Below, piece by piece: positions 1-6,341 of a DNA stretch of 8,691 nucleotides; position 1 is the first letter of the stretch; the number at the start of each line of letters is the position of its first letter. The notes below the pieces were generated by a model. The model was not told the origin of the DNA, did no database searches, and was given only the letters and a program-made list of their open reading frames with translations. Made by a program: the position numbers and the translations under genes. This DNA comes from Aurantimonas sp036252795 (lineage in GTDB: Bacteria > Pseudomonadota > Alphaproteobacteria > Rhizobiales > Rhizobiaceae): contig DASYHY010000210.1 of NCBI GenBank assembly GCA_036252795.1, forward strand, positions 1 to 8,691. Direction: 5' to 3'.

Positions 1-9
1 GCACGCAGC

Positions 10-59
10 CTGTCGACAGAAAACATGCGCAGTTTACAGCACGGGCTTTGTCTGCGACA
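10..59. promoter_or_regulatory. Two related palindromes upstream of the catabolic cluster (candidate operator)
   Basis: CTGTCGACAG at 10-19 is a perfect 10-bp palindrome, and TGTC-TGC-GACA lies at 49-59. Both share TGTC/GACA arms and their centres are about 40 bp apart, roughly four helical turns. The pair lies between 44 and 93 bases upstream of ATG 103. This could bind a dimeric repressor of the hydroxyproline-like genes, but no regulator gene is visible and no clear promoter boxes were found. Confidence 0.2.
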
Positions 60-102
60 GCTTGGGCGCACCGGGTTTCACGCCCTGCAGCCGGGGACGC
101 GC

Positions 103-1137
103 ATGCGCTGGAAGAAGACCGCCTCTATGATCGAGGTCCATGCCGAAGGCGAAGTCGGGCGCGTCGTCACCTCGGGCGTCCTCGATATTCCCGGCACGAC
201 GATGCTCGACAAGATGCTGCACATCAACGAGGTGGACGGCAGCCTGCGACGCTTCTTCTGCTTCGAGCCGCGCGGTTATGCGCAGATGAGCACGAACCTG
301 CTCTTCGCGCCGACCCGGCCGGATGCGGATGCCGCCTTCATCATCCTGCAGCCCGATCGGGCGCATGCGATGTCGGGCTCCAACAGCATCTGCGTCGTCA
401 CCGCGCTGCTGGAGACCGGCATGCTGGAGATGAGCGAGCCGGAGACGGTCGTGCGGCTGGAGACGCCGGCGGGGATCGTCAAGGCGGTGGCGCGCTGCGT
501 CGACGGCAAATGCGTCTCCGTCTCGCTCGACATGTCGCCGAGCTTCGTCGATCGCCTCGACGCGATCGTCGATGTCGAGGGGATCGGCGAGGTCGCGGTC
601 GACATCGCCTTCGGCGGGGTCTTCTACGCGCTGATCGACCCGGCGCAGTTCGGCATGACGATCGATCCGGCCGCGGCACGCGCGCTCGCCGACATCGCCA
701 GCCGCGTCCACCGGGCGGTCGACGCCCAGTTCGACGTGCAGCACCCGACGACCAAAGGCCTCGGCGGCATCTCCTACACGATGTTCGTCGACCGCGACGA
801 GCGCGGTGACCTGCGCGGCGCGACCGTTCTGCCGCCCGGCCGCTTCGATCGCTCGCCGTGCGGCACCGGCAATTCGGCGCGGCTCGCCTGCATGGTGGCG
901 CGCGGCGAGGCGAAGGTCGGCGACCGTTTTGAGGCACGATCGATCATCGGCAGCAAGTTCGACGTCGGCATCATCGGGCAGACCACCGTCGGGGACCGGC
1001 CGGCGATCCTGCCGCGCGTCACCGGCCGCGGATGGATCTACGGCTTTCATCAGGTCGGGCTCGACCCGAGCGATCCGTTCCCCCAAGGCTACGCCGTCGC
1101 CGATTGCTGGGGCGACGGCATGGATCTCCTGAAGTGA
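103..1137 (+). CDS. Proline racemase superfamily enzyme, Ser/Cys type (probable 4-hydroxyproline 2-epimerase or 3-hydroxyproline dehydratase)
   Basis: The 344-residue product belongs to the proline racemase superfamily. The N-terminus reads MRWKKT then VHAEGEVGRV (12-21), typical of this family. The first catalytic motif is MSGSNS (90-95), where classical racemases have MCGH: Ser91 replaces the first catalytic Cys. The second motif, DRSPCGTGNSAR (249-260), keeps Cys253. Cys/Cys members racemise proline or epimerise 4-hydroxyproline, and Cys/Thr members dehydrate trans-3-hydroxy-L-proline. From memory, Ser/Cys members have been linked to 4-hydroxyproline epimerase and/or 3-hydroxyproline dehydratase activity, so the exact reaction is uncertain. 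The adjoining DadA-like oxidase favours epimerisation of trans-4-hydroxy-L-proline to cis-4-hydroxy-D-proline in the cytoplasm. ATG 103 is chosen over the in-frame ATG at 25 because the family begins at MRWK and GGGGA lies at 93-97. The stop codon overlaps the next start, so the two genes are probably translationally coupled. Confidence 0.9.
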   Translation: MRWKKTASMIEVHAEGEVGRVVTSGVLDIPGTTMLDKMLHINEVDGSLRRFFCFEPRGYAQMSTNLLFAPTRPDADAAFIILQPDRAHAMSGSNSICVVTALLETGMLEMSEPETVVRLETPAGIVKAVARCVDGKCVSVSLDMSPSFVDRLDAIVDVEGIGEVAVDIAFGGVFYALIDPAQFGMTIDPAAARALADIASRVHRAVDAQFDVQHPTTKGLGGISYTMFVDRDERGDLRGATVLPPGRFDRSPCGTGNSARLACMVARGEAKVGDRFEARSIIGSKFDVGIIGQTTVGDRPAILPRVTGRGWIYGFHQVGLDPSDPFPQGYAVADCWGDGMDLLK

Positions 1138-2381
1138 TCGCAGGCGGCGAGCGCATCGCGATCATCGGCGCGGGCATCGTGGGGAGCGCCCTCGCCTTCC
1201 GCCTCGCCGAGCGGGGGCTCGCCGTGACGCTGTTCGATGCCAGGCCGCCCGGCACGCTCGGGCCTTCGCGCGGCAATGCCGGCCACATCGCGGGCTCCGA
1301 CATCTTTCCCCTCAGCCATCCGGGCATCGCCATCGAGGCGCTCGGGATGCTCGCCGACGGCGACGGGCCGCTGAAGATCGATCCGCGTTACCTGCCGACG
1401 CTCGCGCCCTGGCTCGCGACCTTTCTCCGGACCGGCACGGGCAAGCGCTTCGAGGCCGCCACCCGGGCGATCAGCCTATTGTGCGACGGCGCTGTGGATG
1501 CGGCGGAGCAGCTGTTCGCCGATGCGGGGATGCCGGACTGCTTCCGCCGCGCCCCGGCGCTCTACGTCTATGACACGGAGCGTTCGCTGGCGGCGGCGGG
1601 CGCAGGCTGGCAGCGCAAGCGCGAGGCCGGCCACACCTCCACCCCCGTCGGCCGGGACGAGCTCCGGGACATCGAGCCGGTGCTCGCCGACCGTTTCGCA
1701 GGGGCTGTCCTCTCCCATGATTGGGGGCAGGTCAGCGACCCGTTCGAAGCGGTGGAGGGGCTGTTCGCGGCGGCACGCGGCCATGGCGCGGATTTCCGGC
1801 AGGCCCGGGTCGAGGCGCTCCTCCCGTCGGACGCAGGCCTTCTGGTGCGGGCGGAGGGGCGCGACGAGCCGTTTTCACGCGTCGTCGTCGCGGCCGGCAT
1901 CAGGTCCCGGGACTTCGCCGCTCAGGTCGGCGAGAAGCTGCCGGTGACGGCGGAGGGCGGCTACAATCTCACCTATCCCTCGCCGGGCGTCGCCGTGGAC
2001 CATCCGGTGGTCTTCGCGGATCACGGGCTGGTGTCGACCTCGCTCCGCCCGGGCCTGCGGATCGGCGGCTGGGCGCATTATGCCGGCCCGGATGCGCCGT
2101 TCAGACCGATTTTCCACGACCGTATCGCCACCATCGCCGGACGCTTCTTCCCGGGGCTCGATCAGGGCAGAGAGATCCGCTGGGCCGGCAGGCGCCCCTC
2201 GATGCCGGACTCGACGCCGGTGATCTCGCGCTCGACCGCCGATCCGCGCCTCTATTACGCGACCGGCCACGGGCACTACGGTCTGACCTGGGCGGCGCGG
2301 ACCGCCGAGATCATGACGGCGCTGATGGACGGCGACGAGGACGTCGCGGCACCCTTCTCGATCAGGCGCTTCAACCCATGA
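1134..2381 (+). CDS. DadA-like FAD-dependent D-amino-acid oxidoreductase (probable D-hydroxyproline dehydrogenase)
   Basis: The 415-residue product is an FAD-dependent oxidoreductase of the DAO/DadA family. The N-terminal Rossmann motif is IAIIGAGIVGSA (8-19) and is followed by the acidic end of the second strand (LFDAR). The C-terminal signature GRRPSMPDSTPVIS with ATGHGHYGLTWA is the flavin and substrate region typical of DadA proteins, and length fits the family. Next to a hydroxyproline-epimerase-like gene, the likely role is oxidation of cis-4-hydroxy-D-proline (or a related D-imino acid) to a pyrroline carboxylate, passing electrons to the respiratory chain or oxygen. This follows from context and is not proven. 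The start is GTG 1134, inside the upstream stop (GTGA overlap), because the Rossmann strand begins a few residues later and no better start follows. There is no strong ribosome site, which is consistent with coupling to the upstream gene. Confidence 0.88.
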   Translation: MIAGGERIAIIGAGIVGSALAFRLAERGLAVTLFDARPPGTLGPSRGNAGHIAGSDIFPLSHPGIAIEALGMLADGDGPLKIDPRYLPTLAPWLATFLRTGTGKRFEAATRAISLLCDGAVDAAEQLFADAGMPDCFRRAPALYVYDTERSLAAAGAGWQRKREAGHTSTPVGRDELRDIEPVLADRFAGAVLSHDWGQVSDPFEAVEGLFAAARGHGADFRQARVEALLPSDAGLLVRAEGRDEPFSRVVVAAGIRSRDFAAQVGEKLPVTAEGGYNLTYPSPGVAVDHPVVFADHGLVSTSLRPGLRIGGWAHYAGPDAPFRPIFHDRIATIAGRFFPGLDQGREIRWAGRRPSMPDSTPVISRSTADPRLYYATGHGHYGLTWAARTAEIMTALMDGDEDVAAPFSIRRFNP

Positions 2382-2471
2382 CCGGCACAGCGACGATCCG
2401 CTTGGCCGTTGCGGCGCCGCGTCCCACGGGCCTGCATTCCCCTATATTGACCGACAGGGATTTCTGAACGA

Positions 2472-3422
2472 ATGACCATCACCAATGTCGCTATCGCCGG
2501 GTCCGGCATCATCGGCAGTTCCTGGGCGGTCGTCTACGCCCGCTCCGGCCTGAACGTCGCGGTCTACGACCGCAACCCGGAAAGCCGATCCAGCCTGATG
2601 ACCCGGATCGGCAAGGCCGTCGAGAAGTCCAGCGCCCTGCTGGCAGCCGGCGAGACCGCCGCGGAGGTCCTGGCCCGGATCGAGGTGCACGCGACACTGG
2701 AAGCCGCCCTCGCCGGTGCCGATTTCGTCCACGAATGCATCGAGGAAAAGCTCGAGAGCAAGAAGTCGATCTTCGCGGAATTCGATCGGCTGGCGGGACC
2801 CGACACGATCCTCGCCACGACGACATCGAGCTTTCCGGTCTCGCATTTCGCCAGCGACCTCGCCTGCCGCGAGCGCTGTATCGTTGTGCATCCGGCGACC
2901 CCGCCGCATCTCCTGCCGGTCACCGAGATCTGCGCCGCCCCGTTCACCAGCGAGGCGGTCTTCGACGCGACCTTCCGCTTCATGGAGCGCTGCGGCCAGA
3001 CCCCGATCCACATCAAGAAGGAGATACCGAGCTTCGTCCTGAACCGCATGCAGGCGGCGCTCGTCGTCGAGATGTTCCGCTGCCTCAACGAGGACCTCAT
3101 CTCGCCCGAGGACGTCGACAAGATCATCAGCCAGGGCTTCGGCCTACGCTGGGCCTTCCTCGGCCCGTTCGAGGGCGTCGATCTCAACGCCGCCGGCGGG
3201 ATCCGGCAGTATCTGGAGAATTTCGGCTTCCTGTTCAACAACATGGCCAAGGAACTCGGCTTTCCCGACGTGGTGACGCCGCAGTCGATCGAGCGTCTGG
3301 AAGGCTATGCGCGCGCCAAGATCCCGCTGGACTCGCTCGGCGAGAAGGTCGCCTGGCGCGACCAGTCGATCATCGCCCTGCGGCGCCTGAAGGAGGAACG
3401 CGGGACCGTGGACCGGGGATGA
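2472..3422 (+). CDS. Lambda-crystallin/L-gulonate 3-dehydrogenase-like NAD-dependent 3-hydroxyacid dehydrogenase
   Basis: The 316-residue product belongs to the 3-hydroxyacyl-CoA dehydrogenase superfamily. The NAD-binding motif is AIAGSGIIGS (7-16), and the N-terminal Rossmann domain runs to about residue 185. The helical C-terminal domain contains FVLNRMQAA and GLRWAFLGPFEGVDLNAAGG. His140 and Glu152 (in HPATPPHLLPVTE) have the 12-residue spacing of the catalytic His-Glu pair in this family. HP-x-x-PP with GLR-x-AF-x-GP is the pattern of lambda-crystallin (CRYL1, L-gulonate 3-dehydrogenase) and carnitine 3-dehydrogenase, so a small free 3-hydroxy acid is a likelier substrate than an acyl-CoA. 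ATG 2472 is preceded by AGGGA at 2456-2460, a rather long spacing. The gene lies 90 bp after the FAD oxidase and overlaps the next gene by ATGA. The substrate is not identifiable from sequence. Other possible substrates include a hydroxylated amino-acid breakdown product. Confidence 0.85.
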   Translation: MTITNVAIAGSGIIGSSWAVVYARSGLNVAVYDRNPESRSSLMTRIGKAVEKSSALLAAGETAAEVLARIEVHATLEAALAGADFVHECIEEKLESKKSIFAEFDRLAGPDTILATTTSSFPVSHFASDLACRERCIVVHPATPPHLLPVTEICAAPFTSEAVFDATFRFMERCGQTPIHIKKEIPSFVLNRMQAALVVEMFRCLNEDLISPEDVDKIISQGFGLRWAFLGPFEGVDLNAAGGIRQYLENFGFLFNNMAKELGFPDVVTPQSIERLEGYARAKIPLDSLGEKVAWRDQSIIALRRLKEERGTVDRG

Positions 3423-4237
3423 CCGAGAACCGCCGCGAGACGCCCGCGACCGCACCAGAACGGCATATCGGCCTGATCGGCTACGGTGCTGCCGGCAAGG
3501 CCTGCGCCAGCCTTCTCCTCGCCCTCCCCGGCTACCGCCTCACCCTCCTCACGCGCTCGCCGCTCAAGGCGCCGCTTCCGAAAGGGGCCGAGTCGGTCGC
3601 TTCTCTGGAAGCGCTGATCGCGGCGCGCCCACAGATCGTCGTAGAGGCCGCATCCGCCGAAGCCTTCGCGACGATGGTGCCGGAATGCCTGCGCGCCGGG
3701 ATCGACGTCGTCGCCGCCTCGATCGGCGCGCTGCAGTCGACCGCCGTTTTCGACGCAGCGGCAAGCGCCTGCCAAGCGGGAGGCGCGCGGCTCTTCCTGC
3801 CCTCGGGCGCCGTCGGCGGCCTCGACTATCTGGCGGCCGCCACGATGTCGGGCGACATCGCCGTCACCTATACTTCGCGCAAGCCACCAGCCGCCTGGAC
3901 GGCAGAACTCACCGAGGCGGGAATTGCGGACGCGGCGCGTTCGCAACCGGTGACGCTGTTCGAGGGCAGCGCGCCGGAGGCCGCAGCGCTTTACCCGCGC
4001 AACCTCAATGCGGGGCTGACAGTCGCCCTAGCCGCGGGTATCGCTCGGACCCTTGTGCGGGTGGTGGCGGATCCTTCGGTCGACACGAACACGCACGAGA
4101 TCGAGGTCACCGGGGCTGCCGGCGACGCTTTCCTTCGCTTCGCCAACAGGCCCTCGCCGGACAACCCGAAAACGTCGATGATCACTGCGCTGAGTCTTGC
4201 CTCCGTGGTGCAGCGACGCTTCGACCCGATGCAGTGA
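3419..4237 (+). CDS. Aspartate dehydrogenase family protein (NadX-like)
   Basis: The 272-residue product resembles L-aspartate dehydrogenase. It has a Rossmann motif HIGLIGYGAAGKA (16-28), a central segment FLPSGAVGGLDYLAAA typical of the family, and a C-terminal block with NLNAGLTVALAAG, DTNTHEIEV (putative catalytic His226) and NRPSPDNPKTSM. The family catalyses NAD(P)-dependent oxidative deamination of aspartate or the reverse reductive amination, and some members feed NAD synthesis. No nadA or nadC gene is nearby. Instead the gene sits between a 3-hydroxyacid dehydrogenase and a PLP lyase, so a catabolic role on an aspartate-like amino acid is more likely (inference). The ATG at 3419 overlaps the preceding TGA (ATGA), and the nearest GGAGG is about 20 nt upstream, so translational coupling is expected. 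A polar tail of about 15 residues precedes the first beta strand, which is slightly longer than usual. Confidence 0.83.
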   Translation: MTENRRETPATAPERHIGLIGYGAAGKACASLLLALPGYRLTLLTRSPLKAPLPKGAESVASLEALIAARPQIVVEAASAEAFATMVPECLRAGIDVVAASIGALQSTAVFDAAASACQAGGARLFLPSGAVGGLDYLAAATMSGDIAVTYTSRKPPAAWTAELTEAGIADAARSQPVTLFEGSAPEAAALYPRNLNAGLTVALAAGIARTLVRVVADPSVDTNTHEIEVTGAAGDAFLRFANRPSPDNPKTSMITALSLASVVQRRFDPMQ

Positions 4238-4319
4238 GGCCACGGCTGCTGGCCGTCCGCGATGCGCCGTCTGGAACAGCGGGGCCGCGCGGCGCGCAGC
4301 AGAGTGCCCCGGAACGACG

Positions 4320-5479
4320 ATGAAAGCACCGAGCCCGCCCATGTCCCTGACCGAAACGATTCCCTTCGCCGATCTCTGCCTCGACTGCTCGGCGCTTCTT
4401 TCGGGGAGCGATCTTTCGGAGCAGGCCTGGACGAAGGAGGCGATCGCGCTGCTCACCGGCGACGCGCGGCGCTCGGCCGACACGCATCTCGTCAAGCCGA
4501 ACTTTCCCGGCCTGCCCGGCATCGACATCTACTTCAAGGACGAGTCGACGCATCCGACCGGCAGCCTGAAGCACCGGCTCGCGCGCTCGCTTTTCTCTAC
4601 GGCATCTGCAACGGCGCGATCCGGCAGGGCACGACGCTGGTCGAAGCCTCGTCGGGGTCCACGGCGGTGAGCGAAGCCTATTTCGCGCAGTTCCTGAAAC
4701 TGCCCTTCATTGCCGTGATGCCGCGCTCGACGAGCCGCCAGAAGGTGGACGCGATCCAGCGCTTCGGCGGGCGCTGCGCCTTCGTCGACCACGCCGCCGA
4801 CATCTATGACGAGGCGATCCGCATCGCCGCCGAGACCGACGGCTACTATCTGGACCAGTTCACCTTTGCCGAGCGGGCGACCGACTGGCGCGGCAACAAC
4901 AACATCGCCGAGAGCATCTTCGAGCAGATGCAGGGCGAGGTGCACCCCGTGCCGGCCTGGGTGGTGATGAGCGCGGGCACCGGCGGAACCTCGGCGACGA
5001 TCGGTCGCTACATCCGCTATCGCGGCCTCGACACGCGGCTCTGCGTCGTCGACGTCGAGCACTCCGCCTTCTACGACGCGTACCGCACCGGCAATCGCGA
5101 CGTCACCTGCTCCAAGGGATCTCGGATCGAAGGGATCGGTCGCCCGAGGGTCGAGCCCTCCTTCCTGCCGGCCGTCATCGACCACATGATCAAGGTGCCG
5201 GACGCCGCCTCCATCGCGGCGATGCACGTCCTCTCCGAGCGCCTGTTCCGCCGGGTCGGCGGCTCGACCGGCACGAACTTCTTCGGGCTCTGCTGGATCG
5301 CCGCCTGCATGATGCGCGCCGGCGAGACCGGCTCGCTGGTCACGCTGATCTGCGACAGCGGCGACCGCTACGCCTCGACCTACTACGACCCCGACTGGCT
5401 GAAGGACAACGGCATCGATCTCGCTCCCTACCGCAGGCGTGTCGAGGCCTTCATCGACCGCGGCGCAGACGGGCTCTGA
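4320..5479 (+). pseudogene. Cds1-like PLP-dependent cysteine desulfhydrase/cysteine synthase family gene, interrupted by a one-base frameshift
   Basis: The gene encodes a fold-type II PLP enzyme in two overlapping frames. Frame one runs from ATG 4320 and carries DARRSADTHL and KDESTHPTGSLKHRLARSLF, with Schiff-base Lys84. It loses homology after Phe92 (codon 4593-4595). The conserved sequence resumes one base back, at 4595, with LYGICNGAIRQGTTLVEASS, and continues to the TGA at 5477-5479. The restored protein would be 386 residues, with substrate loop SSGST (111-115), phosphate loop GTGGT (220-224) and Ser347 in DSGDRY near the pyridine nitrogen. All catalytic features are therefore present. 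The sequence closely resembles, from memory, Mycobacterium tuberculosis Cds1 (Rv3684), an L-cysteine desulfhydrase. The substrate here may be cysteine or another beta-substituted amino acid. The start is chosen for GGAA at 4311-4314; ATG 4341 is an alternative. One inserted base would repair it, so sequencing error, a recent mutation or recoding are all possible. It is 82 bp downstream of the aspartate-dehydrogenase-like gene. Confidence 0.82.
4590..4597 (+). other. Frameshift site at a T run in the Cds1-like gene
   Basis: The sequence here is CTTTTCTC. The upstream frame reads CTT TTC TCT (Leu-Phe-Ser), whereas the conserved protein needs Leu-Phe-Leu-Tyr-Gly. One extra T or C would restore it. 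A tRNA-Phe slipping back one base from TTC to TTT would give the same protein. The four-T homopolymer makes an indel the simplest explanation. Confidence 0.8.
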
Positions 5480-5488
5480 GAGCCATTC

Positions 5489-5503
5489 CGGCCGTCTTGG
5501 CCG
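5489..5503 (+). terminator. Weak hairpin after the catabolic cluster
   Basis: CGGCC (5489-5493) can pair with GGCCG (5499-5503) around a five-base loop, 10 bases after the stop of the Cds1-like gene. The position suits a terminator, but the stem is short and there is no T tract, so this is only a candidate. Confidence 0.2.
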
Positions 5504-5612
5504 TTCAGCCTCCACAGCGCGCTGTCGACGGACCACGCAACCACCTGATGCTTACGTCGTGGCTCGGGATGACGCGGAACGCATCGGGGAGCGGGTTCCG
5601 TCTCCCTCATCC

Positions 5613-5618
5613 AGGAGG
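5613..5618 (+). promoter_or_regulatory. Strong Shine-Dalgarno sequence
   Basis: AGGAGG lies six bases before the ATG at 5625. It is the best ribosome-binding site in the window and fixes the start of the small membrane protein. It is preceded by a 6-bp inverted repeat (CGGAAC at 5575-5580 and GTTCCG at 5595-5600) in the leader. Confidence 0.8.
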
Positions 5619-5624
5619 ACGATC

Positions 5625-6080
5625 ATGAACGCACCGCTTCTCATCGGACTGGTGGCCGGGGCGCGGTCGATGACGCCCCTTGCGACGGTTGCATGGCTTG
5701 CGCGATCGGGAGACCTGCCCAACAAGGGCCGGCTCGCCCGCTTCCTGTCGCAGGATTGGGTGGTGGCTGGCGCGACTGCCTTGGCGGTCGGCGAGTTGCT
5801 GGGCGACAAGATGCGCTCGGCGCCGGATCGCATCGTCGTCCCGGGCCTCGCCGCACGCATCGTCTCCGGCGGGATCGCGGGCGCCGCGATGGCCCGGGAG
5901 CGGGACGAACGGTCCGCCGGCCTGCTCGGCATCGTCTCCGCGATCGGCGCCTCCTACGTCACCTTCGCCGCGCGCACCCGCTCCATGAGGCGGTATGGCC
6001 AGCGGCCGACCGGCGTGGTGGAAGACGCGCTGATCGTCGGTCTGGCCGCATGGATCGCCAGCCGAGCGCGGCGTTCCTAG
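5625..6080 (+). CDS. DUF4126-like small integral membrane protein
   Basis: The 151-residue product is hydrophobic with glycine- and alanine-rich helices: about residues 3-25 (LLIGLVAGARSMTPLATVAW), 45-60 (WVVAGATALAVGELLGDK), 72-92 (LAARIVSGGIAGAAMA), 100-118 (GLLGIVSAIGASYVTFAA) and 132-146 (VEDALIVGLAAWIASRA). The motifs AGARSMTPLA, GELLGDKMRSAPDR and PGLAARIVSGG match what I recall of the DUF4126 family, whose function is unknown. It probably sits in the inner membrane. The start is set by AGGAGG six bases upstream. The 145-bp gap from the Cds1-like gene and the hairpin after the stop suggest its own short transcript, unrelated to the catabolic cluster. The family assignment is from recalled motifs and is moderately secure. 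Confidence 0.78.
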   Translation: MNAPLLIGLVAGARSMTPLATVAWLARSGDLPNKGRLARFLSQDWVVAGATALAVGELLGDKMRSAPDRIVVPGLAARIVSGGIAGAAMARERDERSAGLLGIVSAIGASYVTFAARTRSMRRYGQRPTGVVEDALIVGLAAWIASRARRS

Positions 6081-6103
6081 AGATCAGCCGGAGCGCCTGA
6101 TTC

Positions 6104-6130
6104 CGGAGGTGCCTCAGGGCCCTCCGTCTT
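6104..6130 (+). terminator. Candidate rho-independent terminator after the DUF4126-like gene
   Basis: CGGAGG (6104-6109) pairs with CCTCCG (6121-6126). After one bulged T, GCC (6111-6113) pairs with GGC (6118-6120) around a four-base loop, giving a nine-pair GC-rich stem. It starts 24 bases after the stop codon and is followed by TCTT, a poor T tract. Confidence 0.4.
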
Positions 6131-6180
6131 CGCCGAACGGGAACATGCGGCCGCCGGAGCGCCTCGTCGAAGGCGCCGGC

Positions 6181-6216
6181 ACGGAATTAACACTATTTCG
6201 ACCTGCAACATTCCGT
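6181..6216. promoter_or_regulatory. AT-rich patch flanked by a 7-bp inverted repeat (candidate promoter/operator of the secreted-protein gene)
   Basis: ACGGAAT (6181-6187) and ATTCCGT (6210-6216) form a perfect inverted repeat around a 22-base spacer. The left half of this spacer is the most AT-rich stretch in this otherwise GC-rich window. TTAACA at 6187-6192 resembles a -35 box, but the hexamer 17 bases later is a poor -10. The site lies about 125 bases upstream of the secreted-protein start. Direction and function are inference. Confidence 0.25.
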
Positions 6217-6223
6217 CATCAGG

Positions 6224-6249
6224 GCCGTTGGGATCGCAGAAGCAACGGC
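6224..6249 (+). promoter_or_regulatory. Hairpin in the leader of the secreted-protein gene
   Basis: GCCGTTG (6224-6230) pairs perfectly with CAACGGC (6243-6249) around a 12-base loop. It directly follows the 6181-6216 inverted repeat and would lie in the 5' untranslated RNA if transcription starts near 6222. There is no match to a riboswitch I recognise. Confidence 0.25.
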
Positions 6250-6341
6250 TCGCCACCGGGCAAGCATGTCCGTGCCGGTATTCAGCGGCACCGCAGCGAT
6301 CCGGCTTGGCGACGATCAACCATCAGGAGATGCCCGTGGTC

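Noticed and set aside
25..102. N-terminal extension of the racemase-family protein from ATG 25
   Set aside because: The extra 26 residues have no family counterpart, whereas MRWKKT at 103 is the family's usual start and has a purine-rich ribosome site.
34..1086. Long antisense open frame of about 350 codons opposite the racemase-family gene
   Set aside because: Its product is an Arg/Asp/Ala-rich composition without any motif, as expected opposite a GC-rich gene with strong third-position bias. The plus-strand frame has clear family motifs.
2443..2448. TATATT between the FAD oxidase and the CRYL1-like gene as an internal promoter
   Set aside because: It is a fair -10 box, but no -35-like hexamer lies 15-19 bases upstream. 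It remains only a hint that the last three genes might be separately transcribed.
4238..4254. GGCCA/TGGCC hairpin after the aspartate-dehydrogenase-like gene as a terminator
   Set aside because: Only five pairs, no T tract, and the next gene of the same cluster follows within 82 bases.
4529..5536. Antisense open frame of about 335 codons over the Cds1-like gene
   Set aside because: Low-complexity Asp/Val/Arg/Gly-rich translation with no recognisable domain. The plus strand carries conserved PLP-enzyme motifs across the whole stretch.
5576..5597. GGAAC followed by GTT as an EcfG-type general stress promoter before the DUF4126-like gene
   Set aside because: The distance between the boxes is 14 bases, shorter than the 16-17 expected, and the -10 part is incomplete.
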